Source of the DNA: Akkermansia sp. RCC_12PD
GTDB lineage: Bacteria; Verrucomicrobiota; Verrucomicrobiia; Verrucomicrobiales; Akkermansiaceae
Direction of reading: 5' to 3'
Assembly (NCBI RefSeq): GCF_036417355.1
Contig: NZ_CP143889.1
Coordinates: 1,054,001 to 1,118,000 of the forward strand
DNA: 64,000 nt
Part shown: one piece after another, positions 1 through 7,776 of the stretch
How the letters are laid out: every line of letters starts with the position of its first letter
Position numbering within the stretch: position 1 is the first letter of the stretch
The notes under the pieces: generated by a model
What the model was told of the DNA's origin: nothing
The model's database searches: none
The model's input: only the letters and a program-made list of their open reading frames with translations
Position numbers and translations under genes: made by a program

Positions 1-106
1 TCCAGGAAAGCTTGCCTTTGGGGCCTTCCACCTGTACGGAGGAGCCGTTAACCTTTACCGTTACCTTGTCCGGCAATGTGATGGATTTTTTACCAACTCG
101 GGACAT
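1..106 (-). CDS. rplF: 50S ribosomal protein L6 (5' part only)
   Basis: The first 35 codons of ribosomal protein L6, a large-subunit protein near the GTPase-associated region. The visible N-terminus begins [17 protein letters not shown] and continues into a [10 protein letters not shown]-like segment, the typical L6 start with its conserved GPKG turn. The gene runs off the left edge, so the C-terminal two thirds are not in the window. It follows rpsH by 21 bases on the same strand, the usual spc-operon order (S8 then L6), so it is surely co-transcribed with it. Identification rests on this N-terminus and on gene order. Confidence 0.93.
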   Translation of the reverse strand, partial: MSRVGKKSITLPDKVTVKVNGSSVQVEGPKGKLSW

Positions 107-127
107 ATGATTTAGGAAATGTTAAGG

Positions 128-529
128 TTACCAGACAAGGGCGAGAAGTTCGCCGCCGATGCTCTGCTTGCGCGCCTGCGCACCAGTCATCACACCACGG
201 GAGGTGGAGACGATGGCAATGCCAAGCCCACTGAGGACGCGGGGAATGTCCTGGGAAGAAACGTACTGGCGGCGCCCCGGCTTGGAGCTGCGCTTCACGT
301 CGGTGACAACCGGCTTGCCCTGGGGGGTAAACTTGGTCTTTACCTTGATTTGCTTCTTCACACCTTCACCGATCACTTCGTAGCTCCAGATGTAGCCTTC
401 TTCCTGAAGAATACGGGCGATTTCCACCTTGATGCCGGAGCAGGGTGCGGTAAATTCCTCATTGCCGGCCAGGCTGGCATTCTTCAAACGGGTGAGGAAG
501 TCGGAAATAGGGTCACTTAATACGGCCAT
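128..529 (-). CDS. rpsH: 30S ribosomal protein S8
   Basis: Small-subunit protein S8, which binds the central domain of 16S rRNA; in other bacteria it also represses its own operon (known for the family, not shown here). The 133 residues match the usual S8 length of about 130. The N-terminus MAVLSDPISDFLTRLKNA and the C-terminal STSRGVMTGAQARKQSIGG block are the S8 signatures. It lies 12 bases after rplE. In most bacteria rpsN (S14) sits between L5 and S8; here there is no room for it. Confidence 0.97.
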   Translation of the reverse strand: MAVLSDPISDFLTRLKNASLAGNEEFTAPCSGIKVEIARILQEEGYIWSYEVIGEGVKKQIKVKTKFTPQGKPVVTDVKRSSKPGRRQYVSSQDIPRVLSGLGIAIVSTSRGVMTGAQARKQSIGGELLALVW

Positions 530-541
530 AATAAGAAATAG

Positions 542-1123
542 TTAAGCGTTAGCGGTTTGAGTTTCTTCAGCCTTCTTCGCTTCGCGCATGGGCACGCCCA
601 AGGCACGGAGCAGGTCGCGACCTTCATCGTCCGTGGGAGCGGACGTCACGAAAATGATATCGAAACCAATCTGGCGCTTGATCTGGTCAAGCTCGATTTC
701 AGGGAAGATGGACTGGTCGGAAATACCAATGGCATAGTTCCCGTTGCCGTCAAAGGACTTGTAGGGAAGGCCGCGGAAGTCGCGGATATTGGGGGCGGTG
801 ATATTGATGAAGCGGTCCAGGAATTCCCACATGCGGGCACCGCGCAGCGTTACGCGGGCTCCCAGAGGTTCGCCTTCGCGCACCTTGAAGTTGGCCACGC
901 TCTTGCGGGCATAAGTGATGGACGGCTTCTGTCCGGTAATTTTTGCGATTTCGTTGACAGCATCTTCCACGGCCTGCTTGCGGTCCGGGTGCTTGCCCAT
1001 GCAGGAGGTGACAACAATCTTCTCCAGACGGGGAATCTGATGCACGTTCTTGTATGCATGCTTCGCTTGAAGGCCGGGAACGACCTTTTCACGGTAGTAT
1101 GTTTGCAGTGTTGGTGTACTCAT
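542..1123 (-). CDS. rplE: 50S ribosomal protein L5
   Basis: Large-subunit protein L5, which contacts 5S rRNA and the P-site tRNA. At 193 residues it is slightly longer than the usual 180 because of an Ala/Glu-rich tail. Family signatures are visible: the IPRLEKIVV segment near residue 30, TGQKPSITYARKSVANFKVREG around residues 63-85, and RDFRGLPYKSFDGNGNYAIG around residues 113-133. It sits between rplX and rpsH as in the spc operon. There is a 63-base gap from rplX. Confidence 0.97.
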   Translation of the reverse strand: MSTPTLQTYYREKVVPGLQAKHAYKNVHQIPRLEKIVVTSCMGKHPDRKQAVEDAVNEIAKITGQKPSITYARKSVANFKVREGEPLGARVTLRGARMWEFLDRFINITAPNIRDFRGLPYKSFDGNGNYAIGISDQSIFPEIELDQIKRQIGFDIIFVTSAPTDDEGRDLLRALGVPMREAKKAEETQTANA

Positions 1124-1186
1124 TGTTTTAGCGGGTCAGCTCTTGATAATGATTTTATGGCTTAAGCGCAGGGTCAGGCAAAAAGC

Positions 1187-1414
1187 CTAGCCTACTTTCT
1201 TCACGTTGGAGATGTGAATCGGGCCGTTGATCTCCTGAATGCCGCCTTCCGGATTCTGTTCGGTCGGGCGCACGGCTTTTTTCAGTGTGCGGGCGCCTTC
1301 TACGATGACAGTACCTTTAGCAGCATTTACGGCGAGAACGGTGCCGCGCTTGCCCTTGTGGTTACGTCCGGCGATGATTTCTACTTCATCACCTTTTTTC
1401 ACGTGGGTCTTCAT
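1187..1414 (-). CDS. rplX: 50S ribosomal protein L24
   Basis: Large-subunit assembly protein L24, 75 residues, shorter than the usual 100 or so but with an intact KOW domain ([20 protein letters not shown] at residues 5-24). It is the first gene of this ribosomal cluster. Normally L14 (rplN) precedes it, but here the upstream gene is NAD kinase, 268 bases away. The gap holds a promoter candidate (1484-1508) and a small leader hairpin, CCACC-AAGGG-GGTGG on the minus strand at 1453-1467, between the predicted transcription start and the ATG. Confidence 0.95.
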   Translation of the reverse strand: MKTHVKKGDEVEIIAGRNHKGKRGTVLAVNAAKGTVIVEGARTLKKAVRPTEQNPEGGIQEINGPIHISNVKKVG

Positions 1415-1483
1415 ATATGACTATTTCTTACGCGTTTATGCGATTAAGATCTACCACCCCCTTGGTGGCAGGGCAGGAAGAGT

Positions 1484-1508
1484 ATTATAGGATGTGCCTT
1501 TTCGTCAA
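1484..1508 (-). promoter_or_regulatory. candidate promoter of the rplX-rplE-rpsH-rplF operon
   Basis: On the minus strand TTGACG (1508-1503) is followed by a perfect TATAAT (1489-1484). The spacing is only 13 bases, or 15 if TAATAC is taken as the -10 box, shorter than the ideal 17, which lowers confidence. It gives a leader of about 60 bases before rplX, containing the 5-bp hairpin at 1453-1467. It is the only promoter-like match in the gap. Confidence 0.5.
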
Positions 1509-1682
1509 GCCCGCATCCTAAAAAAATCGTTTTTAGTTCTTGAACACGAAAAACGCACGCAGAAGAAGGGAGGTTCCCACTGTCTATTTAAATTCTCTTT
1601 TTCCGGCTCCGGTTTTCACGGAAAGGATATCTTCCGGCAACGGACGAACATCGCCGGGGCATCTCTGGCCGCTTTTGTTGCA

Positions 1683-2573
1683 TCAGTCCTCATCGGAAGG
1701 AATTTCCGCACCCTGCCAGCGCAACTTGGCGCGCAGGAGGGCGCCGAAGTTCTGTTCCCGGAGATGCACCAGGACCAGGCTTTCCGGGGCCTTGCGGATA
1801 AGCAGGCTTTCTCCCACTTCCATGGGATAGGCGGAACGTCCGTCCAGGGAATACACCATGGAGTCAAAGCGTCCGCGGCGTTCCCTCGGCCTCAGGCGGA
1901 TGGTCATGGTATCCGGCAGAACCACGGACCGGTTGGTGAGACTGTGCGGGCAAATGGGCGTAACGCACACCACGCGGGACATGGGCCATACCAGCGGACC
2001 GCCGGCGGAAAGGGAATACGCGGTGGAACCGGTAGGGGTGGAAACCAGCACGCCGTCCGCATGATAGCGGTTCAACAATTCCCCGTCTATTTCCGCATCC
2101 AGGTCCACCATTTTTCCCGTCTGCGCGCGGATTAGAGAAACCTCATTCAGGGCCAGCTTGCGTATGGATTCCGGAACGCCGTCCACCCTGATTCTTGTCA
2201 CTTCCAGCATGGCGCGCTCATCTGTCTGGTAGGAACCCTCCTGAAGGGCATACGCCAGCAACGGAAGCTCCTGCACGGAACAGGTAGTCATGAAGCCCAG
2301 CCTGCCCAGATTCACGCCGGCCAGGGGCACATGGTGCATGGCCGCCAGAGAAGATACGGTGAGCATGGTCCCATCCCCTCCAAATGTCACCAGCATGCCG
2401 CACCGGGGGATCATCTGTTCCAGGTCTTCCGGCGTCTCAATAACGCAGGAGTCCAGTCCGTGACGGGAAAGTTCACGGCGCATGATGCGCAACGCTTCCA
2501 CCAGGCCTGGTTTCTCCGCCAGAGCAACCAGGCCAATTACCTTGGGAGGGTTCATGCGTGCAATGTACTCCAT
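1683..2573 (-). CDS. nadK: NAD kinase
   Basis: ATP- or polyphosphate-dependent phosphorylation of NAD to NADP in the cytosol. About 296 residues from the chosen start, the family's normal length. The diagnostic GGDGTML motif is at about residues 65-71, the conserved NLGRLGFM follows, and the second nucleotide-binding block TPTGSTAYSLSAGGP is in the middle of the protein. The frame is open 66 bases further upstream. I chose the ATG preceded by AGGGG six bases upstream; the ATGs two codons earlier and six codons later are also possible. It stands alone upstream of rplX on the same strand. No clear terminator lies between the two. Confidence 0.95.
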   Translation of the reverse strand: MEYIARMNPPKVIGLVALAEKPGLVEALRIMRRELSRHGLDSCVIETPEDLEQMIPRCGMLVTFGGDGTMLTVSSLAAMHHVPLAGVNLGRLGFMTTCSVQELPLLAYALQEGSYQTDERAMLEVTRIRVDGVPESIRKLALNEVSLIRAQTGKMVDLDAEIDGELLNRYHADGVLVSTPTGSTAYSLSAGGPLVWPMSRVVCVTPICPHSLTNRSVVLPDTMTIRLRPRERRGRFDSMVYSLDGRSAYPMEVGESLLIRKAPESLVLVHLREQNFGALLRAKLRWQGAEIPSDED

Positions 2574-2705
2574 TTCCATCCCCTGCTCAACTGGTAAACC
2601 ATGGCCGGGGAAAGATTTCCGTCCGACCCGGAAAACCACTAAATTCCAATTCCTCGTTCTTTTTTTGTTATACAGGATTATAAATATGTGTTAAGGATAA
2701 AAAAC

Positions 2706-3215
2706 GTGAAATGGCCCATCCTCCTTCTGTTGCCCTGCCTGCTGCCCGCCTGTTCTACAACAGGAAAAAGCCCGCATGTCCGGAATACGGCTTCGTCCGT
2801 GCAGGCAACGGAGGCGCATGTAAAAAATGCCCCCTACAAAGCCGGCGGAAAGAGATATGTTCCCATGAGCGTGCAGGAAGCCCTGGACTACAAGGAAACG
2901 GGGTATGCCTCCTGGTACGGCGGAACAAAACGGCGCCTCAGGACGTCCTCCGGAGAGCATATCAATCCCCGAACTTCACTGACGGCGGCCCACAAGACAC
3001 TCCCGATGCCATGCAAAGTAAAGGTTACGTGCCTGAAAACCGGAAAATCCGTCATTGTGAGGGTCAACAACCGCGGACCATTTCACAGCAACCGTCTGAT
3101 CGACCTGACCCCGGCAGCCGCGCACCGCATCAATTTGAAAGGCCGCGGCATTGGAAAAGTTCGTCTGGAAGTAGTCTCCGTGGGCGACGGCAAATATGAA
3201 ATCTTCGCTCGTTAG
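2706..3215 (+). CDS. rlpA: RlpA-like double-psi beta-barrel lipoprotein
   Basis: Probable septal peptidoglycan-binding or lytic-transglycosylase protein of the RlpA family. From the GTG start there is a hydrophobic signal with lipobox LLPAC and lipid-modified Cys about residue 16. The double-psi beta-barrel domain shows TGYASWYGG (about 65-73), an ALT/TAAHKTLPM-type block and VRVNNRGPF (about 118-126), followed by an IDLTPAAA motif. The start was moved to GTG 2706 because AAGGA lies eight bases upstream; an in-frame GTG at 2688 is the alternative. At about 170 residues it has no room for a SPOR domain, unlike E. coli RlpA. The next gene starts about 40 bases downstream on the same strand. Confidence 0.85.
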   Translation: MKWPILLLLPCLLPACSTTGKSPHVRNTASSVQATEAHVKNAPYKAGGKRYVPMSVQEALDYKETGYASWYGGTKRRLRTSSGEHINPRTSLTAAHKTLPMPCKVKVTCLKTGKSVIVRVNNRGPFHSNRLIDLTPAAAHRINLKGRGIGKVRLEVVSVGDGKYEIFAR

Positions 3216-3255
3216 CCATACATTTCATTACCTTTCTTTGTATTTCCGTTCATCC

Positions 3256-4638
3256 ATGATCTCTTCCCGCATTCTCCTTGCCGGACTGTTCTGCCTGTGT
3301 CCGCTTTCCCTGGCACAGAAAATTGAACCGGACCCCAAACATACGCTGATCATCATCTCCACCAGCGACATTCACGGCAATCTGGATAAATTCCCGAAAC
3401 TGGCCACCCTGGTGAAAAAATACCGTTCCAAATTCCCTCATGTGCTGCTGATGGATTCAGGAGACTATTTCATGGGCAATCCCTTCGTGGACGACTGGGA
3501 AAAACCCGGCCTGCCCATCACCATCCTGATGAACAAGCTGGGATATGACGCGGCGACCATCGGCAACCACGACATGGACTATGGACAAACGGCCCTCCGC
3601 GACCACATCAAGGGAATGCCGGGAACAAAATTCGTCGTCACCAATCTTTCTCCTTCTCCGGTTCTGGAAAACTGTTTCCTTCCCTATGCCGCCATTCCCA
3701 TCAAGGGGACTCCCATTTCCGTAGGCGTTATCGGACTGGTGGACATGCAGACTACGGATATCCTGAAAATGGACGGCATTACATGGAAACTGCCGACTGA
3801 AATGGACTACAAAGGCATCATGGACAGATTCCGCCTCCATCACAATACAATCAATATTATCCTTAGCCATATGGGGTATGATCACGATCTGAGAATGATG
3901 AAATATTCTCCGAACATCGACGTCATTCTGGGCGGCCATACCCATGTCATGCTGCCCAAGGGCCATCTCAGGACCGGCTCCCTGCTCAGCCACACGGGGC
4001 ACAGGCTGAGCCACGCAGGAGTCACCAAGATCATCTTCTCCACGGATGAAAAGCCGGCCGTCCTCTCCAAATCCACGGAAGCCGTATCTCTGGAGACCCT
4101 TCCTGACGATCCGGAAGTTGAAGCGATTGTCAGGCAGTTCACCTCCAACCCCTTTTTCAACCAGCAAATTGCTATTGCCAAGGAAGAAATTACGCACGTT
4201 ACCATAGGCCGCTATTTCTGCAAGGCCATCCAGAAAGCGGCAAACGCAGACATCGCCATTTACAACCGCGGCGGAGTCCGGGCCAAAACTCATCTTTCCA
4301 AAGGTCCCGTAACTATCAAGGACGTCTATGAAATGGAGCCGTTCCGGGAAACGGTCGTCACCTGCAAAATGACCAAGGCGGACATCGAACAACTGATCCT
4401 GACCAAATTCATGGCTCCCATGGAAAAGGAAGGCGGCATGCTGGAAGTTTACAGTTCCGGCTTCTCCTACCAAATCATGGACGGCATTAACCCAAGCATC
4501 ACCAGCACATTGAGGGACGGAGTGGTATACACCGTCGCCATGGGCGACTCGCCATGGGCGACTACCTGTGCAATAATTTCAACTTTCCCCAGCAGGGAGA
4601 AGGTACCGCTGCCGGGAAATCCGTACGCCAGGCATTAA
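3256..4638 (+). CDS. 5'-nucleotidase-type metallophosphatase, C-terminus frameshifted
   Basis: Secreted phosphatase of the 5'-nucleotidase / 2',3'-cyclic phosphodiesterase family, with a signal peptide (ISSRILLAGLFCLCPLSLAQ) when started at 3256. The metallophosphatase motifs are intact: STSDIHGN, DSGDYF, GNHDMDYG, LSHMGYDHD and LGGHTHV. The C-terminal nucleotide-binding domain follows (NRGGVRA, VYEMEPFRETVV). After YTVAMGD the frame breaks: a perfect 14-bp tandem duplication (4536-4563) shifts it, and the last 30 or so residues are unrelated sequence ending at 4638. Removing one copy restores MGDYLCNNFNFPQQGEG and about 50 further residues, ending at 4724. The enzyme may still fold, because only the extreme C-terminus is lost. 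Confidence 0.85.
   Translation: MISSRILLAGLFCLCPLSLAQKIEPDPKHTLIIISTSDIHGNLDKFPKLATLVKKYRSKFPHVLLMDSGDYFMGNPFVDDWEKPGLPITILMNKLGYDAATIGNHDMDYGQTALRDHIKGMPGTKFVVTNLSPSPVLENCFLPYAAIPIKGTPISVGVIGLVDMQTTDILKMDGITWKLPTEMDYKGIMDRFRLHHNTINIILSHMGYDHDLRMMKYSPNIDVILGGHTHVMLPKGHLRTGSLLSHTGHRLSHAGVTKIIFSTDEKPAVLSKSTEAVSLETLPDDPEVEAIVRQFTSNPFFNQQIAIAKEEITHVTIGRYFCKAIQKAANADIAIYNRGGVRAKTHLSKGPVTIKDVYEMEPFRETVVTCKMTKADIEQLILTKFMAPMEKEGGMLEVYSSGFSYQIMDGINPSITSTLRDGVVYTVAMGDSPWATTCAIISTFPSREKVPLPGNPYARH
4536..4563 (+). repeat. 14-bp perfect tandem duplication causing a frameshift
   Basis: Two adjacent copies of CGCCATGGGCGACT, at 4536-4549 and 4550-4563. Since 14 is not a multiple of three, the second copy moves the phosphatase gene out of frame. 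The original frame continues with good coding sense from 4564 to a TAA at 4722-4724. Confidence 0.95.
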
Positions 4639-4918
4639 TCTCCTACCTCACGCAGCTCAAGGAGCTGGTCAATCCCCCGCCTACCCAGCTTCCCATCATC
4701 AGAAAGACGACATTCTCCCTGTAAACACGGAAAACATGAAGGAAGAAATGGAACATTTCTCCGCTTTCTGACAAGCTGCGGCATAAAATCCACTGCGCCG
4801 GAATCATTTTCCCAACGCAATTTTCGCAACTGCGGCACTCCGGTGTCAGAGTTTTTCTCAGACCGTGTTTCCGTCCCTTTCGTTTTCTGCGGCGTCCTTG
4901 CAGAAACACAGGGAGCGA

Positions 4919-4947
4919 TTGAACGCACCGCAGGCCCATGTTATAAT
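4919..4947 (+). promoter_or_regulatory. promoter of the SNF2 helicase gene
   Basis: TTGAAC (4919-4924), exactly 17 bases, then a perfect TATAAT (4942-4947). The predicted transcription start is about 4954, three bases before the first ATG (4957), so the message is either nearly leaderless or uses the ATG at 5002. Confidence 0.75.
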
Positions 4948-4956
4948 CATAGAGCT

Positions 4957-5469
4957 ATGCAGCCGGAACCCCATCATGCAGTACCGGAGCGAAACAGAAA
5001 CATGGACGACCTCCACATCCTGCCATCCGGAGCGCCTGCAATGGCCAGCCCGCCTTTTGACCGGCTGTTTGAAGCAGGCTCCGGACAGGGATTGTACGCT
5101 CTTGCCACTTCCAGCTGGGAAACGCCGCTGGGTACGGCGGCCTTTTTCATGAAAACCATGGCAAGGCAGGCCCTCACCCGCATGGCCCATGCCGCCGCCG
5201 AACGGCCTGACGAGGTTGACAGCGTGCTGGACCACCTTCTTCCCAATGCTGCGGAAAGAGTATCCCTGGCGGATCAGTTCCCCCCCGTGCCGGGCGGCGA
5301 ATACATCACGCCCACTGTCATCTCCGGATGGTTTGAAGACTTCCGCCGCCTGGTAAAAAAGGAAACCGGCATACGCGGCATCACGCCTGCCGCATGGCTG
5401 AAGGCCCTGGGAGCGCCCTGGGACCAGATTGGCAAAGTGTTTTTTTCATCTGGCGGAAAACCGGGATGA
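4957..5469 (+). CDS. SNF2 helicase, N-terminal fragment (split gene)
   Basis: About 170 codons that end prematurely at TGA 5467-5469. The last real residues, WDQIGKVFF, run into a T7 tract (5440-5446), after which the frame gives SSGGKPG and stops. Deleting one T joins it to the downstream frame as VFFHLAENRDDSTG, so this is the amino end of the following SNF2 protein. No catalytic motif lies in this part; it is probably an accessory region before the helicase core. The start is ATG 4957 or 5002 (MDDLHIL). With the downstream frame the whole protein would be about 890 residues. Confidence 0.7.
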   Translation: MQPEPHHAVPERNRNMDDLHILPSGAPAMASPPFDRLFEAGSGQGLYALATSSWETPLGTAAFFMKTMARQALTRMAHAAAERPDEVDSVLDHLLPNAAERVSLADQFPPVPGGEYITPTVISGWFEDFRRLVKKETGIRGITPAAWLKALGAPWDQIGKVFFSSGGKPG

Positions 5470-7639
5470 TTCCACGGGGCTGCGCCCCTTCGCCTTTATG
5501 GCCACTTTTGCGCACCAAAGCGCGGCGGACAACCAGATACGGCATCTGCCCCTTTCCTCCGCCCTGAAACTTCATGAAGGCAATCATGCGGCCCTGCTCG
5601 CCGTCCTCCAGCCTTTGCAGGAAGCCGCCCGTGGAAGCCGGCTGCTCCAAAACCTGCTGGAAAGCGGGAAAATATACTCCCCCCTGGCCTGGAGCGCTTC
5701 GGAAGCCAGGGACTTCCTGCAGGACAGCTCCCTTTATGAGCGGGCGGGGATCATGGTCCGCATGGTGAACCTGTGGAAAAAGGCGCCTCCCAGGCTTCAG
5801 GTGAAAGTCACGGCTGATACGGCGGACGGAGAAAAAGCCATCCATTCCTCCGGCCTTTCCATCTCCACCCTGTTGAAATTTTCCGTTTCCGCCACGCTGG
5901 GTGGCAGGGACCTCACGCCGGAAGAACTGGAAGAACTGCTCAATAACGGAGACGGCCTTATCCGTTTCAAGGGAGAGTGGGTTCGCGTGGACGCCCAAAA
6001 GGTGAAAGACCTCATGGAACGCTGGAACAGGGCGGCACACATGATGAGTTCTCTGGGCATTCCCCTGGTGCAGGGGCTGCGGCTGCTGGTGAACGGACCT
6101 GCGGACCGCCTGGCGGAACTCCCGGAGCCGGACGAAGACTGCCTGATGGAACCGGGCGGCAATCTCCGCAACATCCTGGACGTGCTGGCGGGAAATTCCC
6201 CCGTACTCGTGCCGGAACTGCCGCCTCATTTGGACAGGATTCTGCGGCCTTACCAGAAGGAAGGCTTCTCTTTCCTGTACAGAACCACGGAAAGAGGATT
6301 CGGAGCCTGCCTGGCGGACGACATGGGACTGGGAAAAACCCTTCAGGCCATTGCATGGCTGGATACGCTGAGACGCCAGGAAAAACTGGAGGCCGTGCCG
6401 GCGCTCATCGTTGCCCCGGCCTCCCTGCTGGGCAACTGGAAAGAGGAAGCGGAACGCTTCGCTCCGGAACTCGTCCTGCGTATCATGCACCCTTCCGTTC
6501 CGGATTCCTGGCAGCCTTTCCCAAACCCGCTGGACACCCCATGCCACGCCGTCATCACTACCTACGGCATGGCCGTGCGTACTCCAGCCCTGGCAGACCT
6601 GCATTTTCCCGCCATTGTTCTGGATGAGGCGCAAGCCGTCAAAAATGCTTCTTCCGCGCGTTCCCGCGCCATTCGCGCCCTGCACGGAGACAGGCGGATT
6701 GCCCTGTCCGGAACTCCCGTGGAAAACACCCTGAATGAAATTTGGAGCCTGATGGAATTCCTGAATCCAGGACTGCTTGGAAACAGAAAGAGTTTTGAGA
6801 AATTCACCCGCTCCCTGGAACAAGGATATGCCCCCCTCCGCCGCCTGATTCGCCCCTTTATTCTGCGCAGAATGAAAACGGATCCGGCGCTGGTTCCGGA
6901 TCTGCCGGACAAAACGGAAATCCCCGCCTACTGCCAATTGACCCCGGAACAGGCCGCTCTGTACCATCACCAGATAGACACCCTGCACGCGATGCTGGAC
7001 GAGCCGGACCCGGCCAAACGTCTCATGCTCGTCCTCCCCGTGCTGGCACGGCTCAAGCAAATCTGCAACCATCCCGCCCAATTCCAGGGTACGGACGATT
7101 ATCTTCCGGAACGCTCCGGAAAATTCCTCCGTCTTCAGGATCTGTGCTCCTCCATCGCGGCGCGACAGGAAAAAGTCATTCTGTTCACCCAGTTCCGCTC
7201 CGTCATCCCCCATCTGCACGACCTGCTTTCCGGGATTTTCGGCCGTCCGGGCCTCACATTGCATGGGGGTACGCCCATTCCGGAACGGCAGAACATCGTC
7301 TCCTCCTTCCAAAAAGAATCAGGTCCCCCCTTCTGTATCCTGTCCTTGAAAGCAGCGGGAACCGGGCTGACGCTGACGCAGGCCTCCCACGTCATCCATG
7401 TGGACCGCTGGTGGAATCCCGCCGTGGAAAGCCAAGCGACCGACCGCGCCTACCGCATCGGACAGCACCGCAATGTTCTGGTGCACCACCTGATTTGCCG
7501 CGGTACCATTGAAGACCGCATTGACGCCATGCTGACGGAAAAACGCCGCATGGCGGATGATCTGTTCTCCGGAGGGCCGGAACAATGGCTGATGAACATG
7601 AGCCCGGAAGAATTGAAGAAACTGCTTTGCCAATCCTGA
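5429..7639 (+). CDS. SNF2-family DEAD-like helicase, main part
   Basis: Superfamily 2 ATPase of the SNF2/HepA type, which translocates on double-stranded DNA to remodel protein-DNA complexes. Visible motifs, counting from 5429: Walker A DDMGLGKTLQA (about 297), motif II DEAQ (about 399), motif III LSGTPVENTLNEIWSLMEF, and in the second RecA lobe LKAAGTGLTLTQASHVIH, DRWWNP and QATDRAYRIGQ (motifs V and VI). All catalytic parts are present. The only start in this frame before the helicase region is TTG 5429, inside the upstream fragment, which supports a frameshifted single gene rather than two genes. Expression would need +1 recoding, transcript slippage on the T7, internal initiation or a corrected sequence. 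Confidence 0.9.
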   Translation: MAKCFFHLAENRDDSTGLRPFAFMATFAHQSAADNQIRHLPLSSALKLHEGNHAALLAVLQPLQEAARGSRLLQNLLESGKIYSPLAWSASEARDFLQDSSLYERAGIMVRMVNLWKKAPPRLQVKVTADTADGEKAIHSSGLSISTLLKFSVSATLGGRDLTPEELEELLNNGDGLIRFKGEWVRVDAQKVKDLMERWNRAAHMMSSLGIPLVQGLRLLVNGPADRLAELPEPDEDCLMEPGGNLRNILDVLAGNSPVLVPELPPHLDRILRPYQKEGFSFLYRTTERGFGACLADDMGLGKTLQAIAWLDTLRRQEKLEAVPALIVAPASLLGNWKEEAERFAPELVLRIMHPSVPDSWQPFPNPLDTPCHAVITTYGMAVRTPALADLHFPAIVLDEAQAVKNASSARSRAIRALHGDRRIALSGTPVENTLNEIWSLMEFLNPGLLGNRKSFEKFTRSLEQGYAPLRRLIRPFILRRMKTDPALVPDLPDKTEIPAYCQLTPEQAALYHHQIDTLHAMLDEPDPAKRLMLVLPVLARLKQICNHPAQFQGTDDYLPERSGKFLRLQDLCSSIAARQEKVILFTQFRSVIPHLHDLLSGIFGRPGLTLHGGTPIPERQNIVSSFQKESGPPFCILSLKAAGTGLTLTQASHVIHVDRWWNPAVESQATDRAYRIGQHRNVLVHHLICRGTIEDRIDAMLTEKRRMADDLFSGGPEQWLMNMSPEELKKLLCQS

Positions 7640-7776
7640 ACAACGGATTAACTGCCCTCTGGCGGGCAAGCCGGATGTTCCTTGTTCCGCCCGCACAAGC
7701 AAGCCTCATGGCCCGTATAATTGCGTCCATGAGACTCTTGCCCTTGTGGAGGTGACGCCCTGGAAAAACACCCGGT

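Noticed and set aside
5381-7312. 643-codon open frame on the minus strand
   Set aside because: It lies antisense to the SNF2 gene, follows its codon pattern and shows no domain; it is a shadow of high-GC coding.
7653-7669. TGCCC/GGGCA hairpin after the helicase gene
   Set aside because: Only five base pairs and no U-run; it may be chance.
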